This document shows positions 17,566 to 26,335 of a stretch of 64,000 bases of DNA, piece by piece. A model generated the notes under the pieces. The model worked only from the letters and a program-made list of their open reading frames with translations, was not told the DNA's origin and did not search any database. The position numbers and the translations under genes were made by a program. Source of the DNA: Arthrobacter pascens (GTDB lineage Bacteria > Actinomycetota > Actinomycetes > Actinomycetales > Micrococcaceae); NCBI RefSeq assembly GCF_030816475.1, contig NZ_JAUSXF010000001.1, positions 620,001 through 684,000 on the forward strand, written 5' to 3'. The stretch's first letter is position 1; every line of letters starts with the position of its first letter.

Positions 17566-17916
17566 GTGGCTTTCCTGAAATACTCCCTGATCCGGCTGGC
17601 GCTCTTCGCGCCGCTCTTTGTGCTGTTCTACGTCCTGGGCCTGGGGGCGATCATGTCCGTCGTCTGCGCGGGCCTGATTGCCTTCGCGCTGGCCTACCTG
17701 TTCTTCCAGAAGCAGCGGGACGAGGTCACGGCAGCCATGCGCTACCGGTTCTCCGGCAAGGCCAAGCCGCTCCGCAGCGCCGGTGAGGTGGAGGACGCAG
17801 AAGCCGAGGACGCGCTCCTTGACGCCAACCCTGATGTCACCATACGCAACGAAGTGAAGCGTACCGAGGCCGGGGGCAACGCCGGGGGCAAAACAGCCCG
17901 CGGCAAAGAAGGCTAG
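17566..17916 (+). CDS. DUF4229 small membrane protein
   Basis: A 116-residue protein with two adjacent hydrophobic segments (residues about 8-50, LIRLALFAPLFVLFYVLGLG and a second) followed by FFQKQRDEVTAAM and an acidic/Gly-rich cytosolic tail. This is the DUF4229 pattern, a family confined to actinobacteria and usually found next to menaquinone genes. GTG start at 17566. The last four bases overlap the end of menA on the other strand. Function unknown. Confidence 0.8.
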   Translation: MAFLKYSLIRLALFAPLFVLFYVLGLGAIMSVVCAGLIAFALAYLFFQKQRDEVTAAMRYRFSGKAKPLRSAGEVEDAEAEDALLDANPDVTIRNEVKRTEAGGNAGGKTARGKEG

Positions 17917-18794
17917 AAGCCGTGGCTGAGCACAAGCCCCACTGAGAACAGCATGCTGTAGCCGAGGTTGATGAGCCCTGTCTGCTTGAGCACGGGGATC
18001 AGGCTCTTGCGTTTGCGGCCGTTAATCATCAGCCAGGCAGGCATCAGGCAGGCCGGGATGAGCAGCAGTACGATCAGCATCCACGGGCGCCCGGGCGCCA
18101 GGATCACCACCAGCAGGATGGCGACAGCGAGCATCAGCACGTAGCTTTCGCGGGCATGCTTGTCTCCGAGCCGGACTGCCAGCGTCTTTTTCCCGGCCTG
18201 GGTATCCGTGGGAATGTCCCGGACATTGTTGGCCATCAGCAGGGCACACGCGATGAGCCCGGTGCCGATCGCGCCAATGATCGATGCGAGGTTGATCTGC
18301 CCGGCCTGGGTGTACGTGGTGCCCAGCGTGGCCACCAGGCCAAAGAACACAAACACAAAGACGTCGCCCAGCCCCATGTAGCCATAGGGGTTCTTGCCGC
18401 CGGTGTACCCCCATGCGGCCATGACGCAGCCCAGGCCCACGAGGATCAGCCACCAGCTCTGGGTGATCACCACCAACGCAAGCCCGAACAGCATGGCTGC
18501 CGCGAAGGCTGCGAACGCCACATACTTGACCTGTTCCGCTGGAGCCGCACCGGAGCCCACCAGGCGCAGCGGACCCACCCTGTCCTCGTCCGTGCCACGG
18601 ATGCCGTCGGAGTAGTCGTTGGCGTAGTTCACGCCGATCTGCAGGAGGAGCGCCACGAGGGCGGCCAGCACCGCGTTAATCGGGCGGAACGCATCCATTT
18701 CATAGGCTGCGGCGGTGCCGATCAGCACCGGCGCGATCGCCGACGGCAAAGTCCGGATGCGGGCGCCTTGGATCCATTGTGCGGCTGTGGCCAC
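17913..18794 (-). CDS. menA: 1,4-dihydroxy-2-naphthoate polyprenyltransferase MenA
   Basis: A 293-residue UbiA-type prenyltransferase with about nine transmembrane segments. Both Asp-rich Mg-diphosphate motifs are present: NYANDYSDGIRGTDEDR and NNVRDIPTDTQAGK. It attaches the polyprenyl chain to DHNA with loss of CO2, giving demethylmenaquinone, the membrane step of menaquinone synthesis. The N terminus MATAAQWIQGARIRTLP fits the family with GTG as start codon. It lies 81 bp after menE and is the last gene of the menB-menE-menA run. Confidence 0.93.
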   Translation of the reverse strand: MATAAQWIQGARIRTLPSAIAPVLIGTAAAYEMDAFRPINAVLAALVALLLQIGVNYANDYSDGIRGTDEDRVGPLRLVGSGAAPAEQVKYVAFAAFAAAMLFGLALVVITQSWWLILVGLGCVMAAWGYTGGKNPYGYMGLGDVFVFVFFGLVATLGTTYTQAGQINLASIIGAIGTGLIACALLMANNVRDIPTDTQAGKKTLAVRLGDKHARESYVLMLAVAILLVVILAPGRPWMLIVLLLIPACLMPAWLMINGRKRKSLIPVLKQTGLINLGYSMLFSVGLVLSHGF

Positions 18795-18875
18795 GGTCAG
18801 TACCTCGTGTTGCTAGGGAGAACGGCGAATCTGATGGTGTGCCTGCCGCGGTAAGGCCGCAGGTGCAGGACTACT

Positions 18876-20066
18876 CTACTTTCCCTGATGCAGGGCGTTG
18901 AGCCGGCGGGTCATTGCCAGCCTGTCGGGCTTGCCGTTCGGCAGCATCGGCAGCGCCGAATCGGCGAGGACGGTCTTGGGGGCGATGAGGCCCAGCGTCC
19001 GGTGCCATTCCTGTTCAAGCACGACGGCGTGTTCCCCGCCGGGGGAGGCGGCGCCCTGGACATCCGCGGCACCGGACAGCGCTACGTAGGCAGCCACGGC
19101 CTGGCCCCACTCAGCGGACGGCACGCCGGTAACAAAGGCGGCAAGGACGCCGTCGGACTTTTCCAGTTCCGCCTGCACGTGCGCGGCGGAGACTTTCACG
19201 CCGCCGGTGATGATGACGTCGTCGGCCCGGCCCAGCACGGTGAGCCGGCCATCGGCGTCGAGGGTGCCCAGATCACTGGTGCGGTACCAGCGGACGCCGT
19301 CCTCCTCGAAGAACGTATCGGAGGCCTCTTCCGGCGCATCCAGGTAGCCGGCGGCCACGGTGTCGCCTCCCAGTAGGATGCGGCCGTCCTCGGCCACACG
19401 GACCTCCACCCCTTCCAGGGGCAGGCCGTCGTAGACGCAGCCGCCGCAGGTTTCAGCGGAGCCGTAGGTGGTGTAGACGCGGAGTCCCGCATCGTGCGCC
19501 GCATCCAGCAATCCCGCCGGCGCAGGTGCCCCGCCCAGCAGGATTCCGTTGAACCGTCGGAGCGCGGCGAGGGTCTCGGGTGAGGGCGCGTCAAGCAGCC
19601 GCTGCAGTTGGGTGGGGACCAGGGACGTGAAGCGGATCTTGTCCGTCAGCTCCCGGGCAGCGGCGGTGAAGGCCTCAGGCGTGAAGCCGCCGGACATGTC
19701 CATCACCCACGGACGGGTGCCGGCGAACAGCGAACGCACCAGGACCTGCACTCCGGCCACGTACTGCACGGGCAGCGCCAGGAGCCACTGGCCCTCGCCC
19801 TTGAGGGCCAGCGCGGTGGCCATGGAGGAGGCGGCCAATGCCTCGACTGTCAGGATGGTGGCCTTGGGAACACCGGTGGATCCTGAAGTGCGGACCACCG
19901 CAACAGCGTCGTCGCAGCCGGGCGTGTCCACATGGCCCACCACCAGCCCGCCATCAGTGCGAACGGAAAGTTCGACGGCGGGACCCTCACCATGGAGGGC
20001 GGCCGCCAGGGCCTTGAGTGCGGGGTCGATGTTGACTGGTCCTTTATTCATGGTTCCGATGTTCAT
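18876..20066 (-). CDS. menE: o-Succinylbenzoate-CoA ligase MenE
   Basis: A 396-residue acyl-CoA synthetase (ANL superfamily). Seen: P-loop VVRTSGSTGVPKATIL, adenine motif TTYGSAETCGG, and hinge region YRTSDLGTLDADGRLTVLGR with DDVIITGGVKV. It activates o-succinylbenzoate to its CoA thioester, which MenB then cyclises. It is shorter than typical ANL enzymes, as actinobacterial MenE proteins are. ATG at 20066 has AGGA a few bases upstream; a second ATG five codons in is possible. The start is 12 bp after the menB stop. Confidence 0.9.
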   Translation of the reverse strand: MNIGTMNKGPVNIDPALKALAAALHGEGPAVELSVRTDGGLVVGHVDTPGCDDAVAVVRTSGSTGVPKATILTVEALAASSMATALALKGEGQWLLALPVQYVAGVQVLVRSLFAGTRPWVMDMSGGFTPEAFTAAARELTDKIRFTSLVPTQLQRLLDAPSPETLAALRRFNGILLGGAPAPAGLLDAAHDAGLRVYTTYGSAETCGGCVYDGLPLEGVEVRVAEDGRILLGGDTVAAGYLDAPEEASDTFFEEDGVRWYRTSDLGTLDADGRLTVLGRADDVIITGGVKVSAAHVQAELEKSDGVLAAFVTGVPSAEWGQAVAAYVALSGAADVQGAASPGGEHAVVLEQEWHRTLGLIAPKTVLADSALPMLPNGKPDRLAMTRRLNALHQGK

Positions 20067-20078
20067 GGGTTTCCTGCC

Positions 20079-21092
20079 TTAGAAATAGTGCGGGAAGCGT
20101 GACCAGTCAGGGTCCCGCTTTTCCAGGAACGCTTCCTTGCCCTCCACGGCCTCGTCGGTCATGTATGCCAGGCGGGTGGCCTCGCCGGCGAACACCTGCT
20201 GTCCGGCGAGTCCGTCGTCCGCCAGGTTGAAGGCAAATTTGAGCATCCGGATGGCCTGCGGAGACTGCCGGGCGATGTCGGCAGCGTATTCCAGGGCCAC
20301 TTCCTCCAGCCGGTCGTGGTCCACGGCCTCGTTCACGGCCCCCATCCGCACCATGTCCTCGGCGGAGTACTCACGGGCCAGGAAAAAGATCTCCCGGGCG
20401 GCTTTCTGACCGATCTGGCGGGCCAGCAGCGCGGAGCCGTATCCGGCGTCGAAACTGCCCACCGTGGCGTCGGTCTGCTTGAACTTGCCGTGCTGGCGGG
20501 AAGCGATGGTGAGGTCTGCAACGACGTGCAGGGAATGCCCGCCGCCGGCCGCCCAGCCATTCACGACGGCGATGACCACCTTGGGCATGGTGCGCATGAG
20601 CCGCTGGACCTCCAGGATGTGGAGCCTGCCGGCGCGGGCGGGGTCGATGATTTCCTGCGTCCCGGCGTCGGCTGTGTCTTGTACTGCCGTGCCCTGTGCT
20701 CCAGTGTTTTGTACTCCTGTGTTTTGTACTACGTACCTGTATCCGTCCCTGCCCCGGATGCGCTGGTCTCCGCCGGAGCAGAACGAATGACCGCCGTCCT
20801 TGGCGGACGGGCCGTTGCCGGTGAGCAGGACCGTGGCCACATCCGGTGTCATCCGAGCGTGGTCCATGGCGCGGTAAAGCTCGTCGACGGTGCCCGGGCG
20901 GAAGGCGTTCCGGACTTCCGGCCGGTCGAAGGCGATCCTGACGGTGGGCAGGTCCCGCAGTACCGTGCCGTCCGCGCTCCGTTCTACCTGGCGGTGGTAC
21001 GTCATGTCCTGGAAGTCATCAAAACCGGACACGGCGCGCCAGCGGCTGGGGTCGAATATGTCGGACACCTTGGCGGGAAGTTGGTTACTCAC
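20079..21092 (-). CDS. menB: 1,4-dihydroxy-2-naphthoyl-CoA synthase MenB
   Basis: A 337-residue crotonase-fold enzyme that closes the second ring of menaquinone from o-succinylbenzoyl-CoA. Family motifs are intact: HSFCSGGDQRIRGRDGYRY, the oxyanion region NGWAAGGGHSLHVVADLTIA, and VGSFDAGYGSA with the catalytic Asp; the C terminus DPDWSRFPHYF is typical. The odd feature is a 20-25 residue Gln/Thr/Gly/Ala-rich insertion (VQNTGVQNTGAQGTAVQDTA) just after RYV, encoded by four 15-bp tandem units. It falls in the flexible active-site loop, which explains why the frame tolerates it. GTG start; first gene of menB-menE-menA. Confidence 0.93.
   Translation of the reverse strand: MSNQLPAKVSDIFDPSRWRAVSGFDDFQDMTYHRQVERSADGTVLRDLPTVRIAFDRPEVRNAFRPGTVDELYRAMDHARMTPDVATVLLTGNGPSAKDGGHSFCSGGDQRIRGRDGYRYVVQNTGVQNTGAQGTAVQDTADAGTQEIIDPARAGRLHILEVQRLMRTMPKVVIAVVNGWAAGGGHSLHVVADLTIASRQHGKFKQTDATVGSFDAGYGSALLARQIGQKAAREIFFLAREYSAEDMVRMGAVNEAVDHDRLEEVALEYAADIARQSPQAIRMLKFAFNLADDGLAGQQVFAGEATRLAYMTDEAVEGKEAFLEKRDPDWSRFPHYF
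20674..20733. repeat. Four 15-bp tandem repeats inside menB
   Basis: Units on the + strand are GTGTCTTGTACTGCC (20674), GTGCCCTGTGCTCCA (20689), GTGTTTTGTACTCCT (20704) and GTGTTTTGTACTACG (20719). They are in frame and AT-richer than the surrounding gene. Slippage in multiples of 15 bp would change loop length without a frameshift. Confidence 0.85.
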
Positions 21093-21208
21093 TGTGCAAG
21101 TCTAGTAATCCGCTCCGCCGATGCAGAACCCGTTCTCCTTGGAACCTCCCGCGGCCCGGGAGATCGCGGTGGCAGGATCTACAGCGTTGGAAATGTTAGA
21201 AGGTTTTC

Positions 21209-21226
21209 TTGACAGATTGTCATGAC
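21209..21226 (+). promoter_or_regulatory. Possible -35 and palindromic operator before the ABC importer operon
   Basis: TTGACA (21209-21214) is followed by the perfect 10-bp palindrome TGTCATGACA (21217-21226) in the divergent gap between menB and the sugar importer. The palindrome overlaps where a regulator could block either promoter. A matching -10 is not obvious, so the promoter call is weak. Confidence 0.35.
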
Positions 21227-21354
21227 ATAAGTCACAGTTGTCCGCAGGGAAAGGGTATTCCCATAGAAACGGCAACGGCCGCCAGGCCGTCGGTTACATC
21301 TTCCAGCCGGGTCCGCCGAGGCGGCGAAAGCACCGCGAGAGACAGGAAAGACCA

Positions 21355-22632
21355 TTGTCACAGCAGACAAGAATCTCCAACATCAGCCGTAGGCAGTTCG
21401 GGCTGACGGCATTCGGCCTTTCAGCCGTTGCCGCCGGACTCACCGCCTGCGGAAGCAGCGGCGGCGGCGGGGACGCCTCGTCGGGGCCCAAGACCCTCCA
21501 GCTGATCCTCTCAGGCGACACCAACCAGGGAGGTGCCTTCGCCGCGGCAGCCAAGAAGTACAAGGAAGCCACCGGCGTCACCATCGAGGTGGTGGACGTT
21601 CCCACGGCAGACATCGCCACCAAGCTGAAGAACGCCGCGACAGCCAATGACCTGCCGGCCCTGGCCCGTGTCACCGGCATTGACCCGCTCTGGGCCAACC
21701 AGATGCAGGACCTCACTGACATCGCGAAGTCCCACAAGATCGATGAGAACTTCCTGCAGGAGGCGCCGGACGGCAGCATCCCGGCCATCCCGTCGGACCT
21801 CACCGCAGTGGGCCTGTTCGTCAACAAGACCCTGTTCGAGAAGGCCGGGGTTGCTTTCCCCACCTCCATCGACAAAACCTGGACCTGGGACGAATTTATC
21901 GCCGCGGTCAACCAGGTGCGCGAAAAGGCAGGCGCCAAGTACGGCGTGGTCATGGACCGCTCGGGCCACCGCCTGCGCGCGATGATGTACGAGTTTGGCA
22001 GCACGGCCTTCGCCAAGGACGGCGACAAGTACGCCGGTGACGACGAGGCCGTGCAGACGATGGAGTACTTCCGGAAGATCAACGACGACAAGACAATGCC
22101 GAAATCCGTCTGGCTCAGCGGTGAGGATGGCAACGCGATGTTCAAGAGCGGCCAGGTCGCGGCGTACTACTCCGGTAGCTGGCAGGTTGCCGACTTCAAC
22201 AAGAACATCAAGGACTTTGAATGGATGTCGGTGCCGCTTCCCAAGCAGAAGGTCAACGCCACCAACCTTGGCGGCGGCTTCATGATCGCCTTCAAGGACA
22301 CCGGCGCTGATGAGGAAGCCAAGAAGTTCATCGACTGGTTCTACGACGACGCCAACTACACGGAGTTCGCCAAGCTCGGCGGCTACCTGCCGGTCAAGGA
22401 CCTGAAGGTTGAGTACCCCTTCCAGCAGGCCTCCTTCGAGCTGTACCAGAAGCAGATCGCCGGCAACCAGGCCAAGGGCGACAACGCCATCAAGCGGGTG
22501 GTCTCTGAAGCGTACGCAGAGGCTCCGTTCTCGGGCGACCCGCTGCGGGACGAGACCGTCAAGATGCTCGGCGGCAGCCAGGACGCCAAAACGACGGTCC
22601 AGAACATCGTGAAGCTCTACAACGGAGGATAA
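21355..22632 (+). CDS. ABC transporter sugar-binding lipoprotein with Tat-type signal
   Basis: A 425-residue family-1 solute-binding protein. The N terminus SNISRRQFGLTAFGLSAVAA has the twin-arginine pattern SRRxFxL and is followed by lipobox LTAC and a Gly/Ser linker, so it is probably exported folded by Tat and lipid-anchored. The mature part shows features of carbohydrate-binding members (NDLPALARVTGIDPLW, GQVAAYYSGSWQVADFN, GGGFMIAFKDT). The TTG at 21355 is chosen because AGGAAAG precedes it and the signal peptide begins immediately; the frame is open further upstream without homology. It is first in an operon with two permeases and a lyase-like enzyme; no ATPase gene is present, so a shared MsiK-type ATPase is likely. 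Confidence 0.88.
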   Translation: MSQQTRISNISRRQFGLTAFGLSAVAAGLTACGSSGGGGDASSGPKTLQLILSGDTNQGGAFAAAAKKYKEATGVTIEVVDVPTADIATKLKNAATANDLPALARVTGIDPLWANQMQDLTDIAKSHKIDENFLQEAPDGSIPAIPSDLTAVGLFVNKTLFEKAGVAFPTSIDKTWTWDEFIAAVNQVREKAGAKYGVVMDRSGHRLRAMMYEFGSTAFAKDGDKYAGDDEAVQTMEYFRKINDDKTMPKSVWLSGEDGNAMFKSGQVAAYYSGSWQVADFNKNIKDFEWMSVPLPKQKVNATNLGGGFMIAFKDTGADEEAKKFIDWFYDDANYTEFAKLGGYLPVKDLKVEYPFQQASFELYQKQIAGNQAKGDNAIKRVVSEAYAEAPFSGDPLRDETVKMLGGSQDAKTTVQNIVKLYNGG

Positions 22633-22635
22633 CCG

Positions 22636-23580
22636 GTGGCCAATCCAACCGTGAGTCCCATGGCAGCCCCTGAGGTGCTCAGCCCGGTTCCCGTCCGCAC
22701 CAAATCCCAGCAGCGGCGCCGGAACCGCTACGTCATTGCGCCGCTGATCCTCATCGGCATCAACGTGGTGCTGTTCCTGGTGTTCTTCGTCTGGCCCGGT
22801 GCGCTGGGGCTGATCTACTCGTTCACGGACTACCGGGGCGTGGGCAAGCTGCACTTCATCGGCCTGGCCAACTTCCAGAAGCTCTTTGCGGACAGCACCT
22901 TCTATGCTGCGTTGAGCCGTACCTTCCTCTACACCGTGCTGTCGGTGCCACTGGTCTACGTGTCGTCCCTGGGCGTCGCAGCCCTCCTGGTCAGCAAGGC
23001 CGTCAGGGGGCGGACCGCGGCGAAGGTGGTAATCTTCCTCCCCTGGCTGATCTCACCCATCGTGGTCGGCGTCATCTGGAAATGGATGTTCGGCCAGGAC
23101 TTCGGCTTCGTGAACTTCGTAATCTCGACGCTGGGCGGGAGCCCTGTGCAGTGGTCCAGCAACGGAAACCTGGCCCTGATGGTGGTCATCTTCGCCGCGG
23201 CCTGGGGCGGGACGGCCTTCAACATGCTCCTGTTCATCGCCGCGCTGAAGAACATTCCGGAGGCACTGCTGGAAGCGGCTGAACTGGACGGAGCCAACGC
23301 CTGGCAACGGTTCCGGAATGTGACCCTGCCTGGAATCGCACCAACGTCGTTCATGGTCATATTGCTCTCCACGATCCACGCCATGAAGGAATTCGCCATG
23401 ATCCAGGCCCTCACCAACGGCGGGCCCGGCACGGAGAACACCCTGATCGTCCAGTACATCTACAAGACCGGCTTTGAGCAGTCCAAAGTGGGATACGCCA
23501 GTGCGGCGTCCATGGTGCTGATGGTTGTCCTGCTCGCCATCGCGCTCATCCAGCTTCGCTTCAACCGGAAGAAGGGCTGA
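22636..23580 (+). CDS. Sugar ABC transporter permease (MalF/UgpA type)
   Basis: A 314-residue membrane protein with about six transmembrane segments and the EAA loop ALLEAAELDGANAWQRFRNV before the fifth, which contacts the ATPase. The N terminus carries a basic cytosolic stretch (RTKSQQRRRNRY). It starts with GTG 3 bp after the binding-protein gene and is followed 3 bp later by the second permease. Substrate is inferred from the neighbours only, as oligosaccharide. Confidence 0.9.
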   Translation: MANPTVSPMAAPEVLSPVPVRTKSQQRRRNRYVIAPLILIGINVVLFLVFFVWPGALGLIYSFTDYRGVGKLHFIGLANFQKLFADSTFYAALSRTFLYTVLSVPLVYVSSLGVAALLVSKAVRGRTAAKVVIFLPWLISPIVVGVIWKWMFGQDFGFVNFVISTLGGSPVQWSSNGNLALMVVIFAAAWGGTAFNMLLFIAALKNIPEALLEAAELDGANAWQRFRNVTLPGIAPTSFMVILLSTIHAMKEFAMIQALTNGGPGTENTLIVQYIYKTGFEQSKVGYASAASMVLMVVLLAIALIQLRFNRKKG

Positions 23581-23583
23581 ACC

Positions 23584-24489
23584 ATGGCTTCAGCAACCGA
23601 CCTGCCCCCCATCGTGGGAGAAGTCGCCATTCCCGCTGTGAAGGCCGCCCGCAGCCGGGGAGGGCGGGAGGGCCGCACCCGGCTGTCAGCACCCCTGACC
23701 GGCCTCCTGTGGCTGGTAGTAGGCATCTATGCGCTGCCGCTGCTGTGGTTCATCCTGAGCTCCTTCAAGCCCGGCAGCGAACTGTTCAGCTATCCGCTGT
23801 CCATGTTCCCGAGGGAGTGGACGTTCCAGGGCTTTTTTGACGCCTGGGAGCGCGTTGACTTTGCCCGCTACTTCCTGAACACAGCCACGGTTGCCCTGGT
23901 CACCACGGCGCTGACCGTCTTCTTCAGTGCCTGCACCGGCTACGCCCTGGCCAAGTACAACAACAAGGGCACGCGGCTGTTCTTCGTCTGCATCCTCGCC
24001 ACCACCATGCTCCCCACCGAAGTGATCCTGAACCCGACGTTCACGGTGATCCGGGACCTGGGCCTCTACAACTCCCTGGCCGGCATCATCGTGCCGTCCG
24101 TCCTGACCGCAACGGGCGTCTTCATGTTCCGCCAGTTCTTCCTGACCGTCCCGGACGACCTGCTGCATTCAGCCCGGATCGACGGCGCCAGTGAACTCGC
24201 CATCTTCTTCCGGATCATGCTGCCGCTGTCCAGGCCCATCCTGTTCACCCTGGCCATCTTCTCCTTCCAGTGGCGCTGGAATGACTACATCTGGCCGTTG
24301 ATCGTGCTGAACGATCCCAAGTCGTACACCCTCCAGGTGGCGCTGCGGAGCATCGTCGGTGCGGAGAACATCGACTGGCCGGTGCTGCTGGGGGCCTCGG
24401 TGATCTCCATCCTGCCGCTGGTCCTGGTGTTCGCCGTGTTCCAAAAGTACGTCCTCAACGCCGATGTCAACGCCGGCCTGAAGGACTAA
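23584..24489 (+). CDS. Sugar ABC transporter permease (MalG/UgpE type)
   Basis: A 301-residue partner permease with about six transmembrane segments and the EAA loop DLLHSARIDGASELAIFFRI. It pairs with the previous permease to form the channel. The stretch FSFQWRWNDYIWPLIVLNDP is typical of MalG-like proteins. ATG start 3 bp after the upstream stop; the lyase-like gene begins 2 bp after its stop. Confidence 0.9.
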   Translation: MASATDLPPIVGEVAIPAVKAARSRGGREGRTRLSAPLTGLLWLVVGIYALPLLWFILSSFKPGSELFSYPLSMFPREWTFQGFFDAWERVDFARYFLNTATVALVTTALTVFFSACTGYALAKYNNKGTRLFFVCILATTMLPTEVILNPTFTVIRDLGLYNSLAGIIVPSVLTATGVFMFRQFFLTVPDDLLHSARIDGASELAIFFRIMLPLSRPILFTLAIFSFQWRWNDYIWPLIVLNDPKSYTLQVALRSIVGAENIDWPVLLGASVISILPLVLVFAVFQKYVLNADVNAGLKD

Positions 24490-24491
24490 TT

Positions 24492-26255
24492 GTGGCTGTT
24501 GTGAAAGATGGGATGATAAAGTCGCCTGCCCGCGCCGATGCCACGTTCGTTGACCGGCTGATCGACGCGGCGGATCGGTACGTGGACAGCCTCCTGGAAA
24601 CGCTTGCCGACGACGTCGCGGCCCTTCCGCACCGGGCCGCCATGGGCAGGCTCCTGGCCCTGCTCACTGTCTACACGCAACCGGGTTCAGCCCACCGGGG
24701 GTCCAGCCTGCTTCCGGCCGCCATGGGAGCGTGCGTGGCCCGGCTGGAGCATCTGCAGGGTCCTGCCGGACTTTTCGACGGCACCAACCTGAGCTCGCCG
24801 CCCGACTCGGCGTTCACCATCAACGACGCCTGCATGACGCTGGAGATTGCAGTTGCTGCCGGGGACGACGCACTGGAGGACGTACGACGGCGGCTGCGCG
24901 CCGTCGTCGAGCGCGTCACCGGTGCGCTGCTTACCGGGGGAGTGCACACGCCCAACCACCGGTGGGAACTGTGCGCGGCCCTGGCCAGGATCCACGCGCT
25001 CCTGGAAGCCGAGGGCAGCCCACGCCCCGGGATCGATGCCCGGATCGCGGAGTGGCTGGCTGAGGGGATCGACCAGTTGCCGGACGGCATGTATTCGGAA
25101 CGCAGTCCCCTCTATGCCACAGCCGTGACCAATCCCTCGCTCGTGGCCATTGCTGACAGTTCAGGCCGCCCCGAACTGCTGGACCATGTCCGGAGGAACC
25201 TGACGGCCTTCCTGCCCTGGTTCAACCAGGACGGCAGCGTGGAATCCCTCTTCTCACGGCGCCAGGACCAGTGGTTCACCTTTCAGGCCAACGCGTTCAT
25301 GATGCTGTACCGCCGGCTGGCCAACCAGGACGGCAGGGCGGACTTCGCAGCCGCCGCTGCCTGGCTGGAGTCGATGCCGCTGCATGAGCCGGCCAAGCTG
25401 CTGGCCCTGACACGGCTGGATCCCTGGCTCCGGGAACCCTTGCAGGGCCCAGGCCCGTTTGGGCGGCTTCCGATGCCCGCGGCCTTGGCTCCCGCCCAGG
25501 CTTCGCTGGGCAGCTGCGGCCTGCACCGGTTCCGCCGGCAGGGAACGGTGACCACGGTTTTCGGCGGCTGTGACGAGCTGGTGCCGGGCATCGTCTCCGG
25601 GCTCTCCAGCAACCCCACCTTCCTGCGCCTTGAACACGGCGCCGCAGCCCTGACTGACGTCAGGCTTTCGCGGAGCTTCTTTGACCTTGGGCCTTTCCGC
25701 AGCCAGGACACCCTGCAGACTGACGCCGGCGTATCCCTGTCCGAAACGGTCCGCGCCAACTTCTACCTGCCGCTCCCGCCGGAAAAGCGTCAGCCGGACG
25801 GCCTCTACGCCCTGGAGCACGAGGGGCGTTTCAGCGCCGGCATGGACTTCGGCCACCGGCCGAAGGTGGAGCACCGGCTCGCCACCTCGATTGCTGTACG
25901 AGTTGAGGACGGCGGTACCGTCCTGGACCTTGTTTTCGACGGCGCGGACACCTCGTTCGCCCTGGAACTGACGTTCAGGCCCGGTGGAGTGCTTGAAGGT
26001 GTTGACACTGTTGCCGGAGCCGGCACCTTCCAGCTGGTGGAGGGAACAGGCAGCTACCGGGTAGGTTCTGACGTTATCGAGTTCGGCCGCGGGATAGCGG
26101 CCGACCCCGATAATCCGCCCGTGTACAACCCTGGCGAGGCCTACCGCTACCTCGGTGGAACCAACTCCACTGACGGGCTGAAGGTCTACATCACAGGCCG
26201 GACCCGCGGCACCCATAGCATCACCCTGCGCGGACTGTCCCTCCCCACCCATTAA
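24492..26255 (+). CDS. Putative cytosolic polysaccharide lyase-like enzyme (heparinase II/III-like)
   Basis: A 587-residue protein without signal peptide. The first 330 residues look like an alpha/alpha-toroid: helical repeats with GGVHTPNHRWELCAALARIH, YSERSPLYATAVTNPSL and WFNQDGSVESLFSRRQDQW, whose Asn-His-Arg, Tyr and Arg residues sit where lyase active sites usually are. The rest is beta-rich (PGGVLEGVDTVAGAGTFQLV), as in the sandwich domain of PL8, PL12 or PL21 lyases. Being in an importer operon, it probably splits imported uronate-containing oligosaccharides. The family call is by pattern only; a glycoside hydrolase with similar fold is possible. GTG start; stop 2 bp before a palindromic repeat. 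Confidence 0.6.
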   Translation: MAVVKDGMIKSPARADATFVDRLIDAADRYVDSLLETLADDVAALPHRAAMGRLLALLTVYTQPGSAHRGSSLLPAAMGACVARLEHLQGPAGLFDGTNLSSPPDSAFTINDACMTLEIAVAAGDDALEDVRRRLRAVVERVTGALLTGGVHTPNHRWELCAALARIHALLEAEGSPRPGIDARIAEWLAEGIDQLPDGMYSERSPLYATAVTNPSLVAIADSSGRPELLDHVRRNLTAFLPWFNQDGSVESLFSRRQDQWFTFQANAFMMLYRRLANQDGRADFAAAAAWLESMPLHEPAKLLALTRLDPWLREPLQGPGPFGRLPMPAALAPAQASLGSCGLHRFRRQGTVTTVFGGCDELVPGIVSGLSSNPTFLRLEHGAAALTDVRLSRSFFDLGPFRSQDTLQTDAGVSLSETVRANFYLPLPPEKRQPDGLYALEHEGRFSAGMDFGHRPKVEHRLATSIAVRVEDGGTVLDLVFDGADTSFALELTFRPGGVLEGVDTVAGAGTFQLVEGTGSYRVGSDVIEFGRGIAADPDNPPVYNPGEAYRYLGGTNSTDGLKVYITGRTRGTHSITLRGLSLPTH

Positions 26256-26257
26256 TG

Positions 26258-26320
26258 CAACGCGGGGTCACTTATCGCCCATCCGAGCCGCCCTCATGGG
26301 CCATATGTGACCCCGCGTTG
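26258..26320. repeat. Palindromic repeat, copy 1 (CAACGCGGGGTCAC family)
   Basis: Left arm 26258-26282 and right arm 26296-26320 pair over 25 bp with two mismatches, around a 13-nt loop. Outer 14 bp CAACGCGGGGTCAC are identical to the copy at 59716 and nearly so at 32447, while the inner stem (TTATCGCCCAT) is specific to this copy. It begins 2 bp after a stop and lies between convergent genes, so it may act as a two-way terminator. Confidence 0.85.
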
Positions 26321-26335
26321 CTGTGCGGGCTGGGG

